Assembly: GCA_902800625.1 (NCBI GenBank)
Contig: CADCFG010000005.1
Span: 1-64,000 of the forward strand
Source of the DNA: an uncultured Eubacteriales bacterium
GTDB lineage: Bacteria > Bacillota > Clostridia > Christensenellales > Aristaeellaceae
Reading direction: 5' to 3'
Length of the DNA: 64,000 nucleotides
Below, piece by piece: positions 9,611-17,673 of this stretch. The translations under genes and the position numbers were made by a program. How positions within the stretch are numbered: position 1 is the first letter of the stretch; each line of letters begins with the position of its first letter. The notes under the pieces are model-generated. The model had not been told where the DNA came from and did no database searches. It worked only from the letters and a program-made list of their open reading frames with translations.

Positions 9611-9830
9611 ATGGTACAGCATACCATTCCATTTTACACTTGGCAGGAAATCCCGGGTTTTCTGACGTTGAGTTTCCGGAGGATTTCGCTTCGTTCAAGG
9701 AAAACGTCAGAATCAAGGGCGACGACATCCGGACTTTGCCAACGCAGAAGATTTTTATGGCGATTATCGCGACGAGTTCGACAGCTTTGAAGAAGCTGAG
9801 GATTTCTTCCGCGATCACGGCGGATGGTAA
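9611..9830 (+). pseudogene. Small acidic protein, broken by two frameshifts
   Basis: Three short frames join into one plausible acidic protein. They are MVQHTIPFYTWQEIPGF (from the ATG at 9611, after AGGGG), then SDVEFPEDFASFKENVRI in the next frame, then PDFANAEDFYGDYRDEF...DFFRDHGGW ending with TAA at 9828-9830. Each junction is explained by loss of one base, first in the TTTT run near 9660 and then in CATCCGGAC near 9730. I do not recognise the family. The composition of the three pieces is too coherent for chance. The gene is probably dead, or the assembly has two errors. Confidence 0.55.
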
Positions 9831-9839
9831 TCGCTGACA

Positions 9840-10235
9840 TTATGCCCCGGAAAGCCCCAAGGCTATCGACCGCATGGGATTTTCTGTTTCAGATCCTTCC
9901 AGCATGTCCATGCCTTCGAACGCCTCACCATTGAGCAGCTTTCGCTGGATTTCCTCGAACCTCGCCTTTTTCCGGCGACCATGCACGGTCACTTTCGGCA
10001 GGATCGGCTCGACGAGATGCTTGTCCTCAAAGACCAGGCCGTCTATGTAGCCTGATTTCTGATAGAGGAACAGCAAGTATTCCGCATTCGCCCAATCATG
10101 CCGAGGGTATACCTCCCGCCAGAGCTTCAGGATGGTCTCCCTCCTCCCGTCGCTCTCGCCCATCGCCTCCAGCGCGGCAAATATCTTCGCCCACCGCTCG
10201 CCGCCGGCAATCATCATCTCCCGGGTGATCTTCAT
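9840..10235 (-). CDS. Unknown 131-aa protein, second gene behind the SAM-clan riboswitch
   Basis: 131 residues, soluble, no signal peptide or membrane segment. It opens MKITREMMIAGGERWAKIFAALEAM and has a basic patch HGRRKKARFEEIQRKLL. I do not recognise it. Its ATG directly follows the TGA of the upstream gene (TGAATG), so both are on one transcript. Its last 12 codons (PMRSIALGLSGA) lie antisense to a ~30-nt stretch that also occurs at 17886-17917. The true C-terminus may therefore have been replaced by a rearrangement. Function unknown; methionine/SAM control is inferred only from the leader RNA. Confidence 0.55.
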   Translation of the reverse strand: MKITREMMIAGGERWAKIFAALEAMGESDGRRETILKLWREVYPRHDWANAEYLLFLYQKSGYIDGLVFEDKHLVEPILPKVTVHGRRKKARFEEIQRKLLNGEAFEGMDMLEGSETENPMRSIALGLSGA

Positions 10236-10589
10236 TCAGACCACCTCCTTCTTCCGGCGCAGCACATACTTCTTCTCACCGCTGATGAAGCGGGCATAGT
10301 CGATACGCGTGGCGCCGCGCTCGCTGTTTTTGCTGCAGTATTCCAGCTGATCCGGCCGGCCGATGTTGTACTGCACCTGGCAGGCAAAGCCGCAGAAGCC
10401 GATGGTGTAGTCCCGGTGGATGCGCATCAGGGCATCGATCTCACGCTGTTCGGGGGACGTGCCGTCGCGGAAGCGGAAGCCCTGCTCGGTCAAATCGCGG
10501 GCCAGCATGGCCTTCACCGCCGGGCTTGCGCAGTGGATGTAGAGCGCGCCTTCGTGCTTAAAGAGTTCGGAAATGGGACGGTGGTTCAT
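10236..10589 (-). CDS. Unknown 117-aa protein, first gene behind the SAM-clan riboswitch
   Basis: 117 residues beginning MNHRPISELFKHEGALYIHCASPA, preceded by AAGGAGGAATCCCC. It has no membrane segment and three Cys in the second half (GFCGFACQVQY, LEYCSKN). The C-terminus is basic (KKYVLRRKKEVV). I do not recognise the family; a mobile-element origin is possible. The start lies 58 nt downstream of the terminator-like hairpin of the SAM-clan riboswitch, so expression should rise when SAM is low if the switch is functional. Cotranscribed with the 131-aa gene. Confidence 0.6.
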   Translation of the reverse strand: MNHRPISELFKHEGALYIHCASPAVKAMLARDLTEQGFRFRDGTSPEQREIDALMRIHRDYTIGFCGFACQVQYNIGRPDQLEYCSKNSERGATRIDYARFISGEKKYVLRRKKEVV

Positions 10590-10639
10590 GGGGATTCCTC
10601 CTTGATGATTATTCGCCCATCATGAGGAGGGTCGCTGAA

Positions 10640-10671
10640 AAGAATCAGCACCCATCGCTGCGATGAGTGCT
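10640..10671 (-). terminator. Expression-platform terminator of the SAM-clan riboswitch
   Basis: On the minus strand AGCACTCATCG, CAG and CGATGGGTGCT form a stem with one mismatch, followed by GATTCTTTTC. The T-tract is imperfect. Its 5' arm (AGCAC) can pair with GTGCT in the aptamer (part of GGTGCTAA), giving a plausible antiterminator when SAM is absent. Confidence 0.6.
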
Positions 10672-10688
10672 GTTTTGTCTGTCTGCAC

Positions 10689-10772
10689 CCTATCGCCAAG
10701 CGTTAGCACCTTACCCCGCGGGCAGGTTGCTGTGCGGTCATCGAGCTTGATCTCTCGCGCACTCTTGATAGG
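10689..10772 (-). promoter_or_regulatory. SAM-clan riboswitch (SAM-I/IV-like aptamer)
   Basis: On the minus strand the conserved S-box order is present. P1 is CCTATC/GATAGG. AAGAG follows the 5' strand. A P2 closed by TGCG/CGCA contains a GATGA bulge. CAGCAACC, a short P3 (TGCCC-GCG-GGGTA) and AGGTGCTAA follow. The P2 loop CAAGC can pair with GCTTG just before the 3' P1 strand, giving the SAM-clan pseudoknot. There is no long P4, as in SAM-I/IV variants. A strong promoter lies just upstream and a terminator-like stem downstream. Confidence 0.82.
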
Positions 10773-10780
10773 CTGATACC

Positions 10781-10808
10781 AGTATAGCAGAGGATTCGGA
10801 TTTGTCAA
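10781..10808 (-). promoter_or_regulatory. Sigma-70-type promoter of the SAM-clan riboswitch
   Basis: TTGACA (10803-10808), 16-nt spacer and TATACT (10781-10786) on the minus strand. The predicted start falls around 10773-10775, at the first base of the aptamer. Confidence 0.85.
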
Positions 10809-10840
10809 GAAGTATTTATCCCCGTTTTTCAATATGGGAT

Positions 10841-11503
10841 TTATCCATTCTCGCCTTCGGGCTCAAAGGTATAGCTGGCGCGCACGCCCAGGCGCAGGAA
10901 TGATGCAGCGTCCCTGAGATAAGCATCCGCGGTATACGGAAGCTCTCCAATTGTGTCGAGTTCTGTGAGTTCAGGCCACGGGCACGACGAGCGCTTGTCG
11001 ATTGCACAATAGGAAATCCGAATGCCCTCCTCCCGGGCAAGCCGGCGCAGCTCGCTGTCATAGTCTCGGAATATCGGGCTGTCCTGGTCGATCGACAGCG
11101 TCACGTCCTTATGACGATGCCGGATTCCCCGCCTGACGATCTTCTCGCGCCCCGGCCAATGCAGTTCCGGAAAAGGGTCTTTCTCACGGACGACCTCTTC
11201 CCATTCCCGCTCTTCATATTTCAGCATTTTGCCAAAATAGTAATGGCAGATGGCCTGATTGTCCAGCTGAAGGCCATACCCCTCCGGCAGGACGAGGACG
11301 CAGGACACGGTCTCCTTGCCGTCCTGCACGACGGTTCCCCGGGTGCGGGCCGTCTTCTTCAAATCCCGAATAATCGCCCGGATGGTCACCTGCGCGAGAT
11401 CGCTGCCGGCGTTCTTCCGGCGCTCCGCCTCCCGCTTCTCTTCCTCCGCCTTCTCCGCCCGGTACTGCCTGGCATTGGAAATGATATCGTCCCGAAAGCT
11501 CAT
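10841..11503 (-). CDS. Conserved-looking hypothetical protein, 220 aa
   Basis: 220 residues beginning MSFRDDIISNARQYRAEKAEEEKREAERRKN. A charged N-terminal coiled coil of about 45 residues is followed by a mixed globular domain (TVVQDGKETVSCVLVLPEGYG, HYYFGKMLKYEEREWEEVV). No membrane segment or known catalytic motif is visible. I do not recognise it. It is separated from the DUF2779 gene upstream by 52 nt and from the riboswitch promoter downstream by 32 nt, so it may be the last gene of a two-gene unit. Confidence 0.6.
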   Translation of the reverse strand: MSFRDDIISNARQYRAEKAEEEKREAERRKNAGSDLAQVTIRAIIRDLKKTARTRGTVVQDGKETVSCVLVLPEGYGLQLDNQAICHYYFGKMLKYEEREWEEVVREKDPFPELHWPGREKIVRRGIRHRHKDVTLSIDQDSPIFRDYDSELRRLAREEGIRISYCAIDKRSSCPWPELTELDTIGELPYTADAYLRDAASFLRLGVRASYTFEPEGENG

Positions 11504-11555
11504 GAGCCGTCTCTCTCCCTCATTGATTTACCGGCTTTCCTCCGGTCTTGTCGGC

Positions 11556-13034
11556 TCAGCCGACCGCTTCCCGCAGCTTTTCCCAAACCTTCACCATGGC
11601 CAGCGTATCCAGACCACAGTACTTCAACAGGTTGGCGCGGTACCGCTCCCGCTCCTCCGGCTCCATATCTCCCATCTTCTCGAAGGCCGCGGAGGCCTCC
11701 GTGCCGTTGTGCACATCCTCCAGGTTGTGGTAGTCCAGCTCCGGATCGTCCGGGAACAGCGCCGGCAGCACGAACTTGATGGAGTAGGAGCCCTGCATGG
11801 CCTTCGTATAATACCAGCGCTTCTGGAAGGGCACCATCAGGTCCACGATGTGATCGTGGATGTTCATCAGATGGTCGGCAAGGTCCGGATACAGCGCGGC
11901 CAGGCCCTTGATCCGCGTCTTTTCAAAGGACATGTTGTAGGCCAGCGTGCAGACATCCCGCGGAATGTCCCGGCACAGCTGCTCCGCCACGCCCCGCCGC
12001 GGGTCCGCGCCGGGCTGGGCGAGGTACTCCCTGTGCTTCAGCGACCCGCCTGGTTCCTCGATGCAGTGCAGCGAGTACTGGAACACGATCTGCTCATAGG
12101 GCGAGGAATTGTCATACAGCGGCACGGCGGGCTGAAAGGACTCAAAGTCCAGGAAGTACAGCGGCCAGGAGAGCCCATCCAGGAACCGGGCGATCTTCTC
12201 CCGGTCGATGGCCGGGGGCAGGTCGTGCAGCTCGTGCTGGATCTGCATCAGCTTGTCCGACTTCAGCGCCTTCTTCAGTTCGATGTCCTGGAAGGAGACG
12301 ATGCCCTTGGCCAGGTTCGCCAGCTTCGTGCGCAGTTGGATGCCGCCCACGTCGAAGATGTTCGGCTTCGGCAGGTCCCGCCCGCAGTACTTGAAGAAGC
12401 CGCAGGCGTAGGGATAGAAGCATTGGCCGCCGACGGCGCATGCCGGCTCGTCCGCCTGTGCCATGTACGCCGCCAACTCTGCCACGCGCTTCTCCACCTC
12501 CGGCTGCAGCGCCCGGGCCTGCTCCGTCAGGTCCTCCATGGTGAAAAGCTGATCCAGCTCCAATTCGCCGTGGCGGACGTAGCCGGAATCGATGTGGGCG
12601 ATTCTGACCCGCTCGACGGTATAGCCCAGCTTCGTCAGCACGTAGTACTGATAGGCCACGTCGTGGATGTAGATGTCCGTCACGTGGGTGGAGCTCTTCA
12701 CCTCCACGAACTCCACGCGGTTCTTCCCCAGCGCCTTCAGGATGTCCACGGCACAGAACAGCCCTTCAAAGGCGAAGGAGGCCTCGGCGATCACAGGCGT
12801 GCCAGCGTCGATCAGTTCCCGCGTCCTCCGGATCATCTCCGACAGGTCGCCGAAAGGCACCTCGACGTAATCCCCCAGCAGGCCCATCGCCAAGTCGCCC
12901 ACGGCGTTGCCCCGATCCAAAACCGCCTGGTTGACGGCGGAATCATCAAAGGCATCCGGCATGTGCTTGTGCAGCCAAAGCATCTTCGGGCACTGGACCG
13001 CCTGGCAGTATCTCGATTTCGACATGTGCAGCAT
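11556..13034 (-). CDS. DUF2779 nuclease-like protein
   Basis: 492 residues. The opening MLHMSKSRYCQAVQCPKMLWL is typical of DUF2779 proteins. The N-terminal half resembles a PD-(D/E)XK fold: D in CAVDILKAL and the pair EVKSST are candidate active-site residues. Cysteines at QCPK, GQCFYPYACGFFKYCG recall the Fe-S-binding set of Cas4/AddB-like nucleases. The C-terminal DUF2779 domain (LDFESFQPAVPLYD, TLAYNMSFEKTRIKGLA, YCGLDTLAMVKVWEKL) looks like a DEDD exonuclease with DxE and a final YxxxD. It is likely to act on nucleic acid. No CRISPR array or cas gene is nearby, so it is treated as stand-alone. Confidence 0.85.
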   Translation of the reverse strand: MLHMSKSRYCQAVQCPKMLWLHKHMPDAFDDSAVNQAVLDRGNAVGDLAMGLLGDYVEVPFGDLSEMIRRTRELIDAGTPVIAEASFAFEGLFCAVDILKALGKNRVEFVEVKSSTHVTDIYIHDVAYQYYVLTKLGYTVERVRIAHIDSGYVRHGELELDQLFTMEDLTEQARALQPEVEKRVAELAAYMAQADEPACAVGGQCFYPYACGFFKYCGRDLPKPNIFDVGGIQLRTKLANLAKGIVSFQDIELKKALKSDKLMQIQHELHDLPPAIDREKIARFLDGLSWPLYFLDFESFQPAVPLYDNSSPYEQIVFQYSLHCIEEPGGSLKHREYLAQPGADPRRGVAEQLCRDIPRDVCTLAYNMSFEKTRIKGLAALYPDLADHLMNIHDHIVDLMVPFQKRWYYTKAMQGSYSIKFVLPALFPDDPELDYHNLEDVHNGTEASAAFEKMGDMEPEERERYRANLLKYCGLDTLAMVKVWEKLREAVG

Positions 13035-13268
13035 ATGTTCGCCCCGATTCTGATAATATTGCTTGCTGTTCTATCAGCTTGTTAATCACATTAAGCTGTG
13101 AAAGCACAAAGTGGAATGGTCACCGAGAACATCGTCTCTGTACAGGAAGAATACATAGAATATAATAGCACAAGAAAACAAAGCAAGCAAAAGTCTACAA
13201 TCTTCTACCGCTATTTTCAACTGTGCAGAATTCGATTGTCCTTGACATAGGGAGTATATACTCCCAGA
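13035..13268. other. AT-rich intergenic stretch with a palindrome
   Basis: About 230 nt of clearly lower GC than its surroundings, without a gene. It contains a perfect 16-nt palindrome, GGGAGTATATACTCCC, at 13250-13265, directly after TTGACA (13242-13247). This could be a regulator-binding site, but no matching -10 box or regulated gene is evident. Confidence 0.4.
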
Positions 13269-13511
13269 TCAGCTATTGTAACCGTATTTTTTTGCCACCT
13301 TCAAATGCTTATCAATGTTCTTTTTCCCATCATTGCCGAGGCGCGCGGCATATTTATCTGCCAGATCGAAATGCTTTTTCATGGATTTTGCTCGAGCAGC
13401 GTCGGTCTTGGCAACACTCAGCATTCTCGAATGCTTTTGACAAATTGCCCACAGCGCTTCGAGCTTCTTTTTCGAACCAATACCGAATAAACCCAAAGTA
13501 ACATCTCCCAA
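13269..13511 (-). CDS. Lysine-rich small ORF, possibly a gene remnant
   Basis: 80 codons from a TTG at 13511, with no ribosome binding site in front of it. The frame stays open upstream without a good start, which suggests the C-terminal end of a larger lost gene. The product (SKKKLEALWAICQKHSRML...KSMKKHFDLADKYAARLG...KHLKVAKKYGYNS) has natural-looking composition and helical periodicity. Codon use is AT-richer than the flanking genes, which suggests foreign origin. No function can be given. Confidence 0.35.
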   Translation of the reverse strand: MGDVTLGLFGIGSKKKLEALWAICQKHSRMLSVAKTDAARAKSMKKHFDLADKYAARLGNDGKKNIDKHLKVAKKYGYNS

Positions 13512-13582
13512 GGCTGCGTCAGTTATCCCTTTTGCCCACTGAATGCGGGCAAAAGCAGGTTCTTCAAGGCAAAAAATCAGGA

Positions 13583-15064
13583 TTATTCGGCGGCTTTATC
13601 ATTCAAGCCGCCAAGCCATGCCTCCAGCTGACCGTTAATGTCATCCACCAATTCCTGGATACCAGCGGCTTCCATCTCCGCACGCATCTTTGGGATGACC
13701 ACATCCGGGTCGGAGGTCCCCGTGCGCAGGTCCGTGGCGTAGTTCGCGTAGATCGCGGTCACGGCGGCGATGATGTCCGGCTTGCGTGTTTGATCGTAGG
13801 AGAAGCCCCGGGTGCGGCTGCGAACAGCGTATTCCCCGTAGCCCTCGAACACCTTGGGCCATTGGTCCGGGTCCGCCACAAAGCCCGTGCTGACGGATTC
13901 CACCGAGGCGTTCACCACCGAGCCCAGCGTATAGAGCGCCGGCGCGTAACGCTCACGGCCCGCCTGCGTGCGCAGCACCGTGCCGTTATCGAGATAGCTG
14001 AAATGCTTGCCCTCGATGCCATAGGCCAGGATATCCCGAAAAGCCCTGTCCGTGTTCAGCAGTTCGATGTACTTTAACGCGGCGGTCGCCTTCTCCTCGC
14101 TGCAGGCCGCGCAAATGGCCAGCATTGCGCCCTGCTCCGTTGCCCGGGACAGGTAGGGGCCATCATAGAGGGAGGTCTTGACCTGAAAGCCCCAGTCCGC
14201 GGGATTGGAGTAGCCCAGATACCCCCGCCAGGCCACGCCGCAGCGCACGGGGATGGACTTGTCCGCGGAAGTGCCCTCGATGGTGGAGGCGTCGGGATGA
14301 ATGTAGCCCAGGCGGTACCACCGGTGCAGCAGCCGGTAGCGTTCCATCAGCTCGTCGCTCTCCCACAGCGGGATCGCCCGCGGCGCACCTTCCTGCTCAT
14401 AGGGGATGACGACGATCATGCTGATCACGCGATCCAGGAAGTTGGTGAAGCCCGGAAGCCCCGCCTTGTCCATCGCCAGGGGGTACTTCTGTGGATAATC
14501 CGCCTTATAGGCCGCCAGGAAGGGCTCGATGTCCCCAAAGGCCATGCGTTCCGGGATCTCCATCCCCTTTTCGCCCTCGAAGTAGTCCGCGTTCAGGCGG
14601 TACATCATCTCCGTGCCCATGTCCTTCAGGGTCGGCACGCCGTAGATGCGCCCGTCCAGCTCCGCGGCCTCCCAATAATCCCCGATGGCCGCGTACAGCT
14701 CCGGCGCGACCTCCGGGGCCAGGTCGGTGATGTCGTAGTAGAGCCCCTTGGCGGCGGCCTTGTCGTAGGAATTCAGCCACTCGCAGGTGTAGATGATGTC
14801 ATAGTATTCGCCGGAGGCCATGATCAGGTTCAGCATGTCGCTGGGCTGCAGCTCCAGGTCCACCACCACGCCGATCTTCTCCCGGGAATAGGCGTTCGCC
14901 GCGGCGATGACCTCCTTCAGGTCCGCCGGAACCGCCGCGCCGTAGGTGACCCATCGCAGGTGAACCGCCCCGTCGTTGGAGGTCAGCTTCCCGCAGGCCG
15001 TCAGCGTCAGCGTCATGACCGCTGCCAGCAGCAGCGCAGCCCATTTCATCCATCTCTTTTTCAT
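13583..15064 (-). CDS. ABC sugar transporter substrate-binding lipoprotein
   Basis: 493 residues. A lipoprotein signal (MKKRWMKWAALLLAAVMTLTLTACG) places Cys24 for lipidation. The rest matches the family-1 extracellular solute-binding fold with a DUF3502-like C-terminal part, as in LipO/YtcQ-type proteins. Features include the early WVTYGAA strand, LELQPSDMLNLIMASGEYYDIIY, DGRIYGVPTLKD, and the YTLGSVVNASVESVSTGF segment. It should capture an oligosaccharide outside the cell for the two permeases encoded immediately upstream (4-nt gap). No ATPase gene is adjacent, so a shared MsmK/UgpC-type ATPase encoded elsewhere is likely. The substrate cannot be read from the sequence. Confidence 0.88.
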   Translation of the reverse strand: MKKRWMKWAALLLAAVMTLTLTACGKLTSNDGAVHLRWVTYGAAVPADLKEVIAAANAYSREKIGVVVDLELQPSDMLNLIMASGEYYDIIYTCEWLNSYDKAAAKGLYYDITDLAPEVAPELYAAIGDYWEAAELDGRIYGVPTLKDMGTEMMYRLNADYFEGEKGMEIPERMAFGDIEPFLAAYKADYPQKYPLAMDKAGLPGFTNFLDRVISMIVVIPYEQEGAPRAIPLWESDELMERYRLLHRWYRLGYIHPDASTIEGTSADKSIPVRCGVAWRGYLGYSNPADWGFQVKTSLYDGPYLSRATEQGAMLAICAACSEEKATAALKYIELLNTDRAFRDILAYGIEGKHFSYLDNGTVLRTQAGRERYAPALYTLGSVVNASVESVSTGFVADPDQWPKVFEGYGEYAVRSRTRGFSYDQTRKPDIIAAVTAIYANYATDLRTGTSDPDVVIPKMRAEMEAAGIQELVDDINGQLEAWLGGLNDKAAE

Positions 15065-15068
15065 CCTA

Positions 15069-15992
15069 TCACCCCTTCACCGCGCCTACAGTCAGCCCTG
15101 TCTTCAGAAATCTCTGGAAGAAGGGAAACAGGATCATGATCGGCAGCAGCGCCACCACCACCATCGCCATGCGCAGCGTGATCGAGGGCAGGTCGTAGCT
15201 GTTTGTGCCAGAGACATAGGCCGCATCCCGATTCATGGCCTGGATGGTGCGCTCAATGTTCACCAGCACGTATTGCAGCGGATAGAGCTCCGTGTGGTTG
15301 GTGTCGATGTACAGAAGCGCGGGATACCAGCTGTTCCAGTAGGCGAATAGCTGGAAGATGGCCACGGTCATCACCACAGGGGTGCAGATGGGCAGCGCCA
15401 CCCGCAGGAAGGTCTGGAAGGGCTGCGAGCCGTCCAGCCGCGCCGACTCGATCAGCGCGTCCGGCACGGTGGTGACAAAGTAGTTGCGCAGCAGCATGAT
15501 GTACCAGGTGGTGCACATGCCCGGCAGGATCAGCGCCAGATAGGTGTTCCGCAGCCGCAGCACCTGGGTGTTGACCATGTAGGTGGCCACCAGGCCGCCG
15601 GAGAACAGCATGGGGATCATCAAAAACAGCATAAGTCCCTTGCGATGCCCGAACTCCTTTCTGGACAGGGCGTAGGCGCAGGGGCACATGATCGCAAGTC
15701 CCAGCGCCGTGCCGCCCAGGGTGATCAGCACGGAATTGAGGAACGCCCCGGGCAGCGTGGAGCCCGAGCGGGACATCACCCGAAAGGCCTCCAGGGAAAA
15801 TTCCCGGGGGAAGAAGCGATAGCCGTAGAGGCTCACGCTCTCCTCGGAGGACACCGACGACATGATCACCAGCAGCACCGGCAGGAAGGCCAGCAAGATG
15901 ACGACGGAAAAGAACGCGATGGCCAGCGCGTTCGCCCGTTTGTTGAAGGCGCTTATCCTGGGCGCTTCGACGGAATGATTGCGTGTCTTCAT
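15069..15992 (-). CDS. Carbohydrate ABC transporter permease (LplC/YtcP type)
   Basis: 307 residues with six predicted membrane helices. The first is AIAFFSVVILLAFLPVLLVIMS. The EAA-loop motif DALIESARLDGSQPFQTFLRVALPICTP docks with the ATPase, and the protein ends RFLKTGLTVGAVKG, typical of the LplC branch. It is the inner-membrane partner of the 316-aa permease upstream. The 12-nt spacing upstream and 4-nt spacing downstream indicate one operon. Confidence 0.92.
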   Translation of the reverse strand: MKTRNHSVEAPRISAFNKRANALAIAFFSVVILLAFLPVLLVIMSSVSSEESVSLYGYRFFPREFSLEAFRVMSRSGSTLPGAFLNSVLITLGGTALGLAIMCPCAYALSRKEFGHRKGLMLFLMIPMLFSGGLVATYMVNTQVLRLRNTYLALILPGMCTTWYIMLLRNYFVTTVPDALIESARLDGSQPFQTFLRVALPICTPVVMTVAIFQLFAYWNSWYPALLYIDTNHTELYPLQYVLVNIERTIQAMNRDAAYVSGTNSYDLPSITLRMAMVVVALLPIMILFPFFQRFLKTGLTVGAVKG

Positions 15993-16004
15993 GCGCTCGC
16001 CTCC

Positions 16005-16955
16005 TCACATCAGCGCGCTGTCCCTGTCCACGCGCCGGATGAGGGCGTTGGAGAGGAACAGCAGCGCGCAGCCCACCGCGCTTTGCAGGAAGGCCGCCGC
16101 CGAAGAATAGCTGAAATTGGCCTGCTGCATCAGTGCCTTGTAGACGTACACGTCCAGCGTCTGTGTGACCTCTTGCAGCGCGCCCGAGTCCATGGGCACC
16201 TGGTAGAACAGGCCGAAGTCGCTGGAGAGGAGGCTGCCGATACTCAGTATGAATATGGTGGCGATGGTCGGCCGGAGCAGCGGCAGCGTGATATACCGCG
16301 CCTGCTGCCAGAAGGTGGCCCCGTCCAGCACCGCGCCCTCGTAAAGCGTGCGGTCGATAGCGGTGATGGCGCACATGTAGATGATGAGCGAATAGCCGCA
16401 GCTCTTCCAGATTCCCGTGAGGATCAGTATGGCCCTCCAGTATTGGGGCGACTGGTACCACTGCACCGACGCCAGCCCCAGCGCGTTCAGCACCGCGTTG
16501 ATCTGGCCGTGATCGGAGGCCAGGAAGCCGTAGACGCAATAGCTCACGATGACCCAGGACAGGAAATAGGGCAGCACCAGGGTCATCTGCACCAGCCCCC
16601 TGAACCGCTTCTGGTGCACCTCCGTCAGCAGGATCGCCAGGAACACCGGTATGACGATACCCGCGACCAGGAAGATCACGTTGTAAAACAGCGTGTTCAA
16701 CAGGATCGCCCCGCTCTGCGGATTGCGGAACAGGAACGAGAAGTTCTCAAGCCCCGACCATCGGCTGTTCACAAACAGGTTTTTGAGCAGCGACTGCCCG
16801 GGCTTCGGCGTGAAATCCTTGAACGCGAAGGCGATGCCGAAGAGTGGAAGGTAGCAGAACAGCACATACCAAACCACCACCGGAACCGTCATCAAACTCA
16901 ACTGACGATTCTCACCTGCCAGGCTGCGGGCCAGCGTATTACTCTTTCTTGTCAT
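16005..16955 (-). CDS. Carbohydrate ABC transporter permease (LplB/YteP type)
   Basis: 316 residues, six membrane helices. Typical LplB features are VPVVVWYVLFCYLPLFGIAFAFKDF near the N-terminus, LVLPYFLSWVIVSYCVYGFL and the EAA loop IDRTLYEGAVLDGATFWQQARYITLPLL. It is the first gene of the three-gene transporter. The region upstream (16956-17051) has no clear promoter and is followed by the broken hipA. Any original regulator or upstream part of the locus may have been lost. Confidence 0.92.
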   Translation of the reverse strand: MTRKSNTLARSLAGENRQLSLMTVPVVVWYVLFCYLPLFGIAFAFKDFTPKPGQSLLKNLFVNSRWSGLENFSFLFRNPQSGAILLNTLFYNVIFLVAGIVIPVFLAILLTEVHQKRFRGLVQMTLVLPYFLSWVIVSYCVYGFLASDHGQINAVLNALGLASVQWYQSPQYWRAILILTGIWKSCGYSLIIYMCAITAIDRTLYEGAVLDGATFWQQARYITLPLLRPTIATIFILSIGSLLSSDFGLFYQVPMDSGALQEVTQTLDVYVYKALMQQANFSYSSAAAFLQSAVGCALLFLSNALIRRVDRDSALM

Positions 16956-17051
16956 TTTTCCTCATTACCTCTGTTCTTTTCATCGAGGACTTGTATCGCG
17001 GCACTTATGCACCCAGGCGTTTACCAGGCTGGCACAATGAAAGGGCATCTC

Positions 17052-17258
17052 TCACAGGCCATAATAACGGCAATGCCGATCGACACTATTCAGCCGGACA
17101 TGGCTCTGCTTCACGATAGGCGTCGGAAGGCTGATGGATATGGCTGCCGCATCACTCTGCCGGAGGTATTCAGGCCGATAGGCGGGATCATCGCCGATGA
17201 AGGTTCCCACGGAAATCATGGTCCCATCTCGCTCAATACTGACAAGCAATGTGTTCAT
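17052..17258 (-). pseudogene. HipA-like toxin, N-terminal remnant
   Basis: The first ~45 codons (MNTLLVSIERDGTMISVGTFIGDDPAY...AAAISISLP) match the N-terminal coupling domain of HipA kinases. A few residues are missing after DDPAY. After SLP the frame drifts into unrelated sequence and stops. The kinase domain is absent, so no toxin activity is expected. The ATG overlaps the hipB stop codon (ATGA), the usual hipBA arrangement. Confidence 0.65.
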
Positions 17259-17470
17259 GCTTCACGCCTCGGAGTCAGCGCGCAGTCAAGTCCCAGTAGG
17301 TTCGCCAGGAAAATCGCCTTTCCCAGTTCCGCCGTGCTCTTGCCGTTTTCTAAATCGGAAATGAAGCTGACGCTGAAACCACTCAACTCTGCGACAAACG
17401 CCTGCGTGTACCCGAGTTCCTTTCTCCTTTGGCGTATCGCCTGACCGAATGATGCCGCATCGGTAATCAT
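17255..17470 (-). CDS. hipB: HipB-like XRE antitoxin/autoregulator
   Basis: 71 residues with an XRE helix-turn-helix (FGQAIRQRRKELGYTQAFVAELSGFSVSFISDLENGKST) and a short C-terminal tail (ANLLGLDCALTPRREA) typical of HipB. The promoter (17554-17583) carries two inverted repeats of the GCCG-NN-CGGC type, fitting autoregulation. The linked hipA is truncated, leaving an orphan regulator. Confidence 0.85.
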   Translation of the reverse strand: MITDAASFGQAIRQRRKELGYTQAFVAELSGFSVSFISDLENGKSTAELGKAIFLANLLGLDCALTPRREA

Positions 17471-17524
17471 GCTTCATCCCCCATTTCATCGTTCAAACAA
17501 ATTCTATGATACATCGAATGAATT

Positions 17525-17583
17525 GAGCCGTTCGGCTCAGTTCCCCTGCCTCCATTATAATATAAGCCGAACGGCGAAGTCAA
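17525..17583 (-). promoter_or_regulatory. hipB promoter with two operators
   Basis: Minus strand: TTGACT (17578-17583), 18-nt spacer, TATAAT (17554-17559). Operator 1 (17566-17575, GCCGAACGGC) lies in the spacer. Operator 2 (17525-17538, GAGCCG-TT-CGGCTC) lies just downstream of the start site. Confidence 0.85.
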
Positions 17584-17613
17584 GCTGTGTTTTTTCGATA
17601 CCTGTCTTCGCTC

Positions 17614-17642
17614 TTGATCACCCATCCCGCCTGTGATATAAT
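17614..17642 (+). promoter_or_regulatory. Promoter of the small gene pair at 17674
   Basis: TTGATC (17614-17619), 17-nt spacer, TATAAT (17637-17642), followed by GGAGG before the ATG at 17674. Confidence 0.8.
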
Positions 17643-17673
17643 GACCCGGCTTCTCAAACGGAGGCCACATCCA

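Noticed and set aside
10620..10832. Open frame of 70 codons over the SAM-clan leader
   Set aside because: It covers the promoter, aptamer and terminator hairpin, and no RBS fits; the RNA structure explains the sequence.
11556..13034. DUF2779 protein as part of a CRISPR-Cas system
   Set aside because: Cas4-like features exist, but there is no array and no other cas gene in the window; DUF2779 proteins often stand alone.
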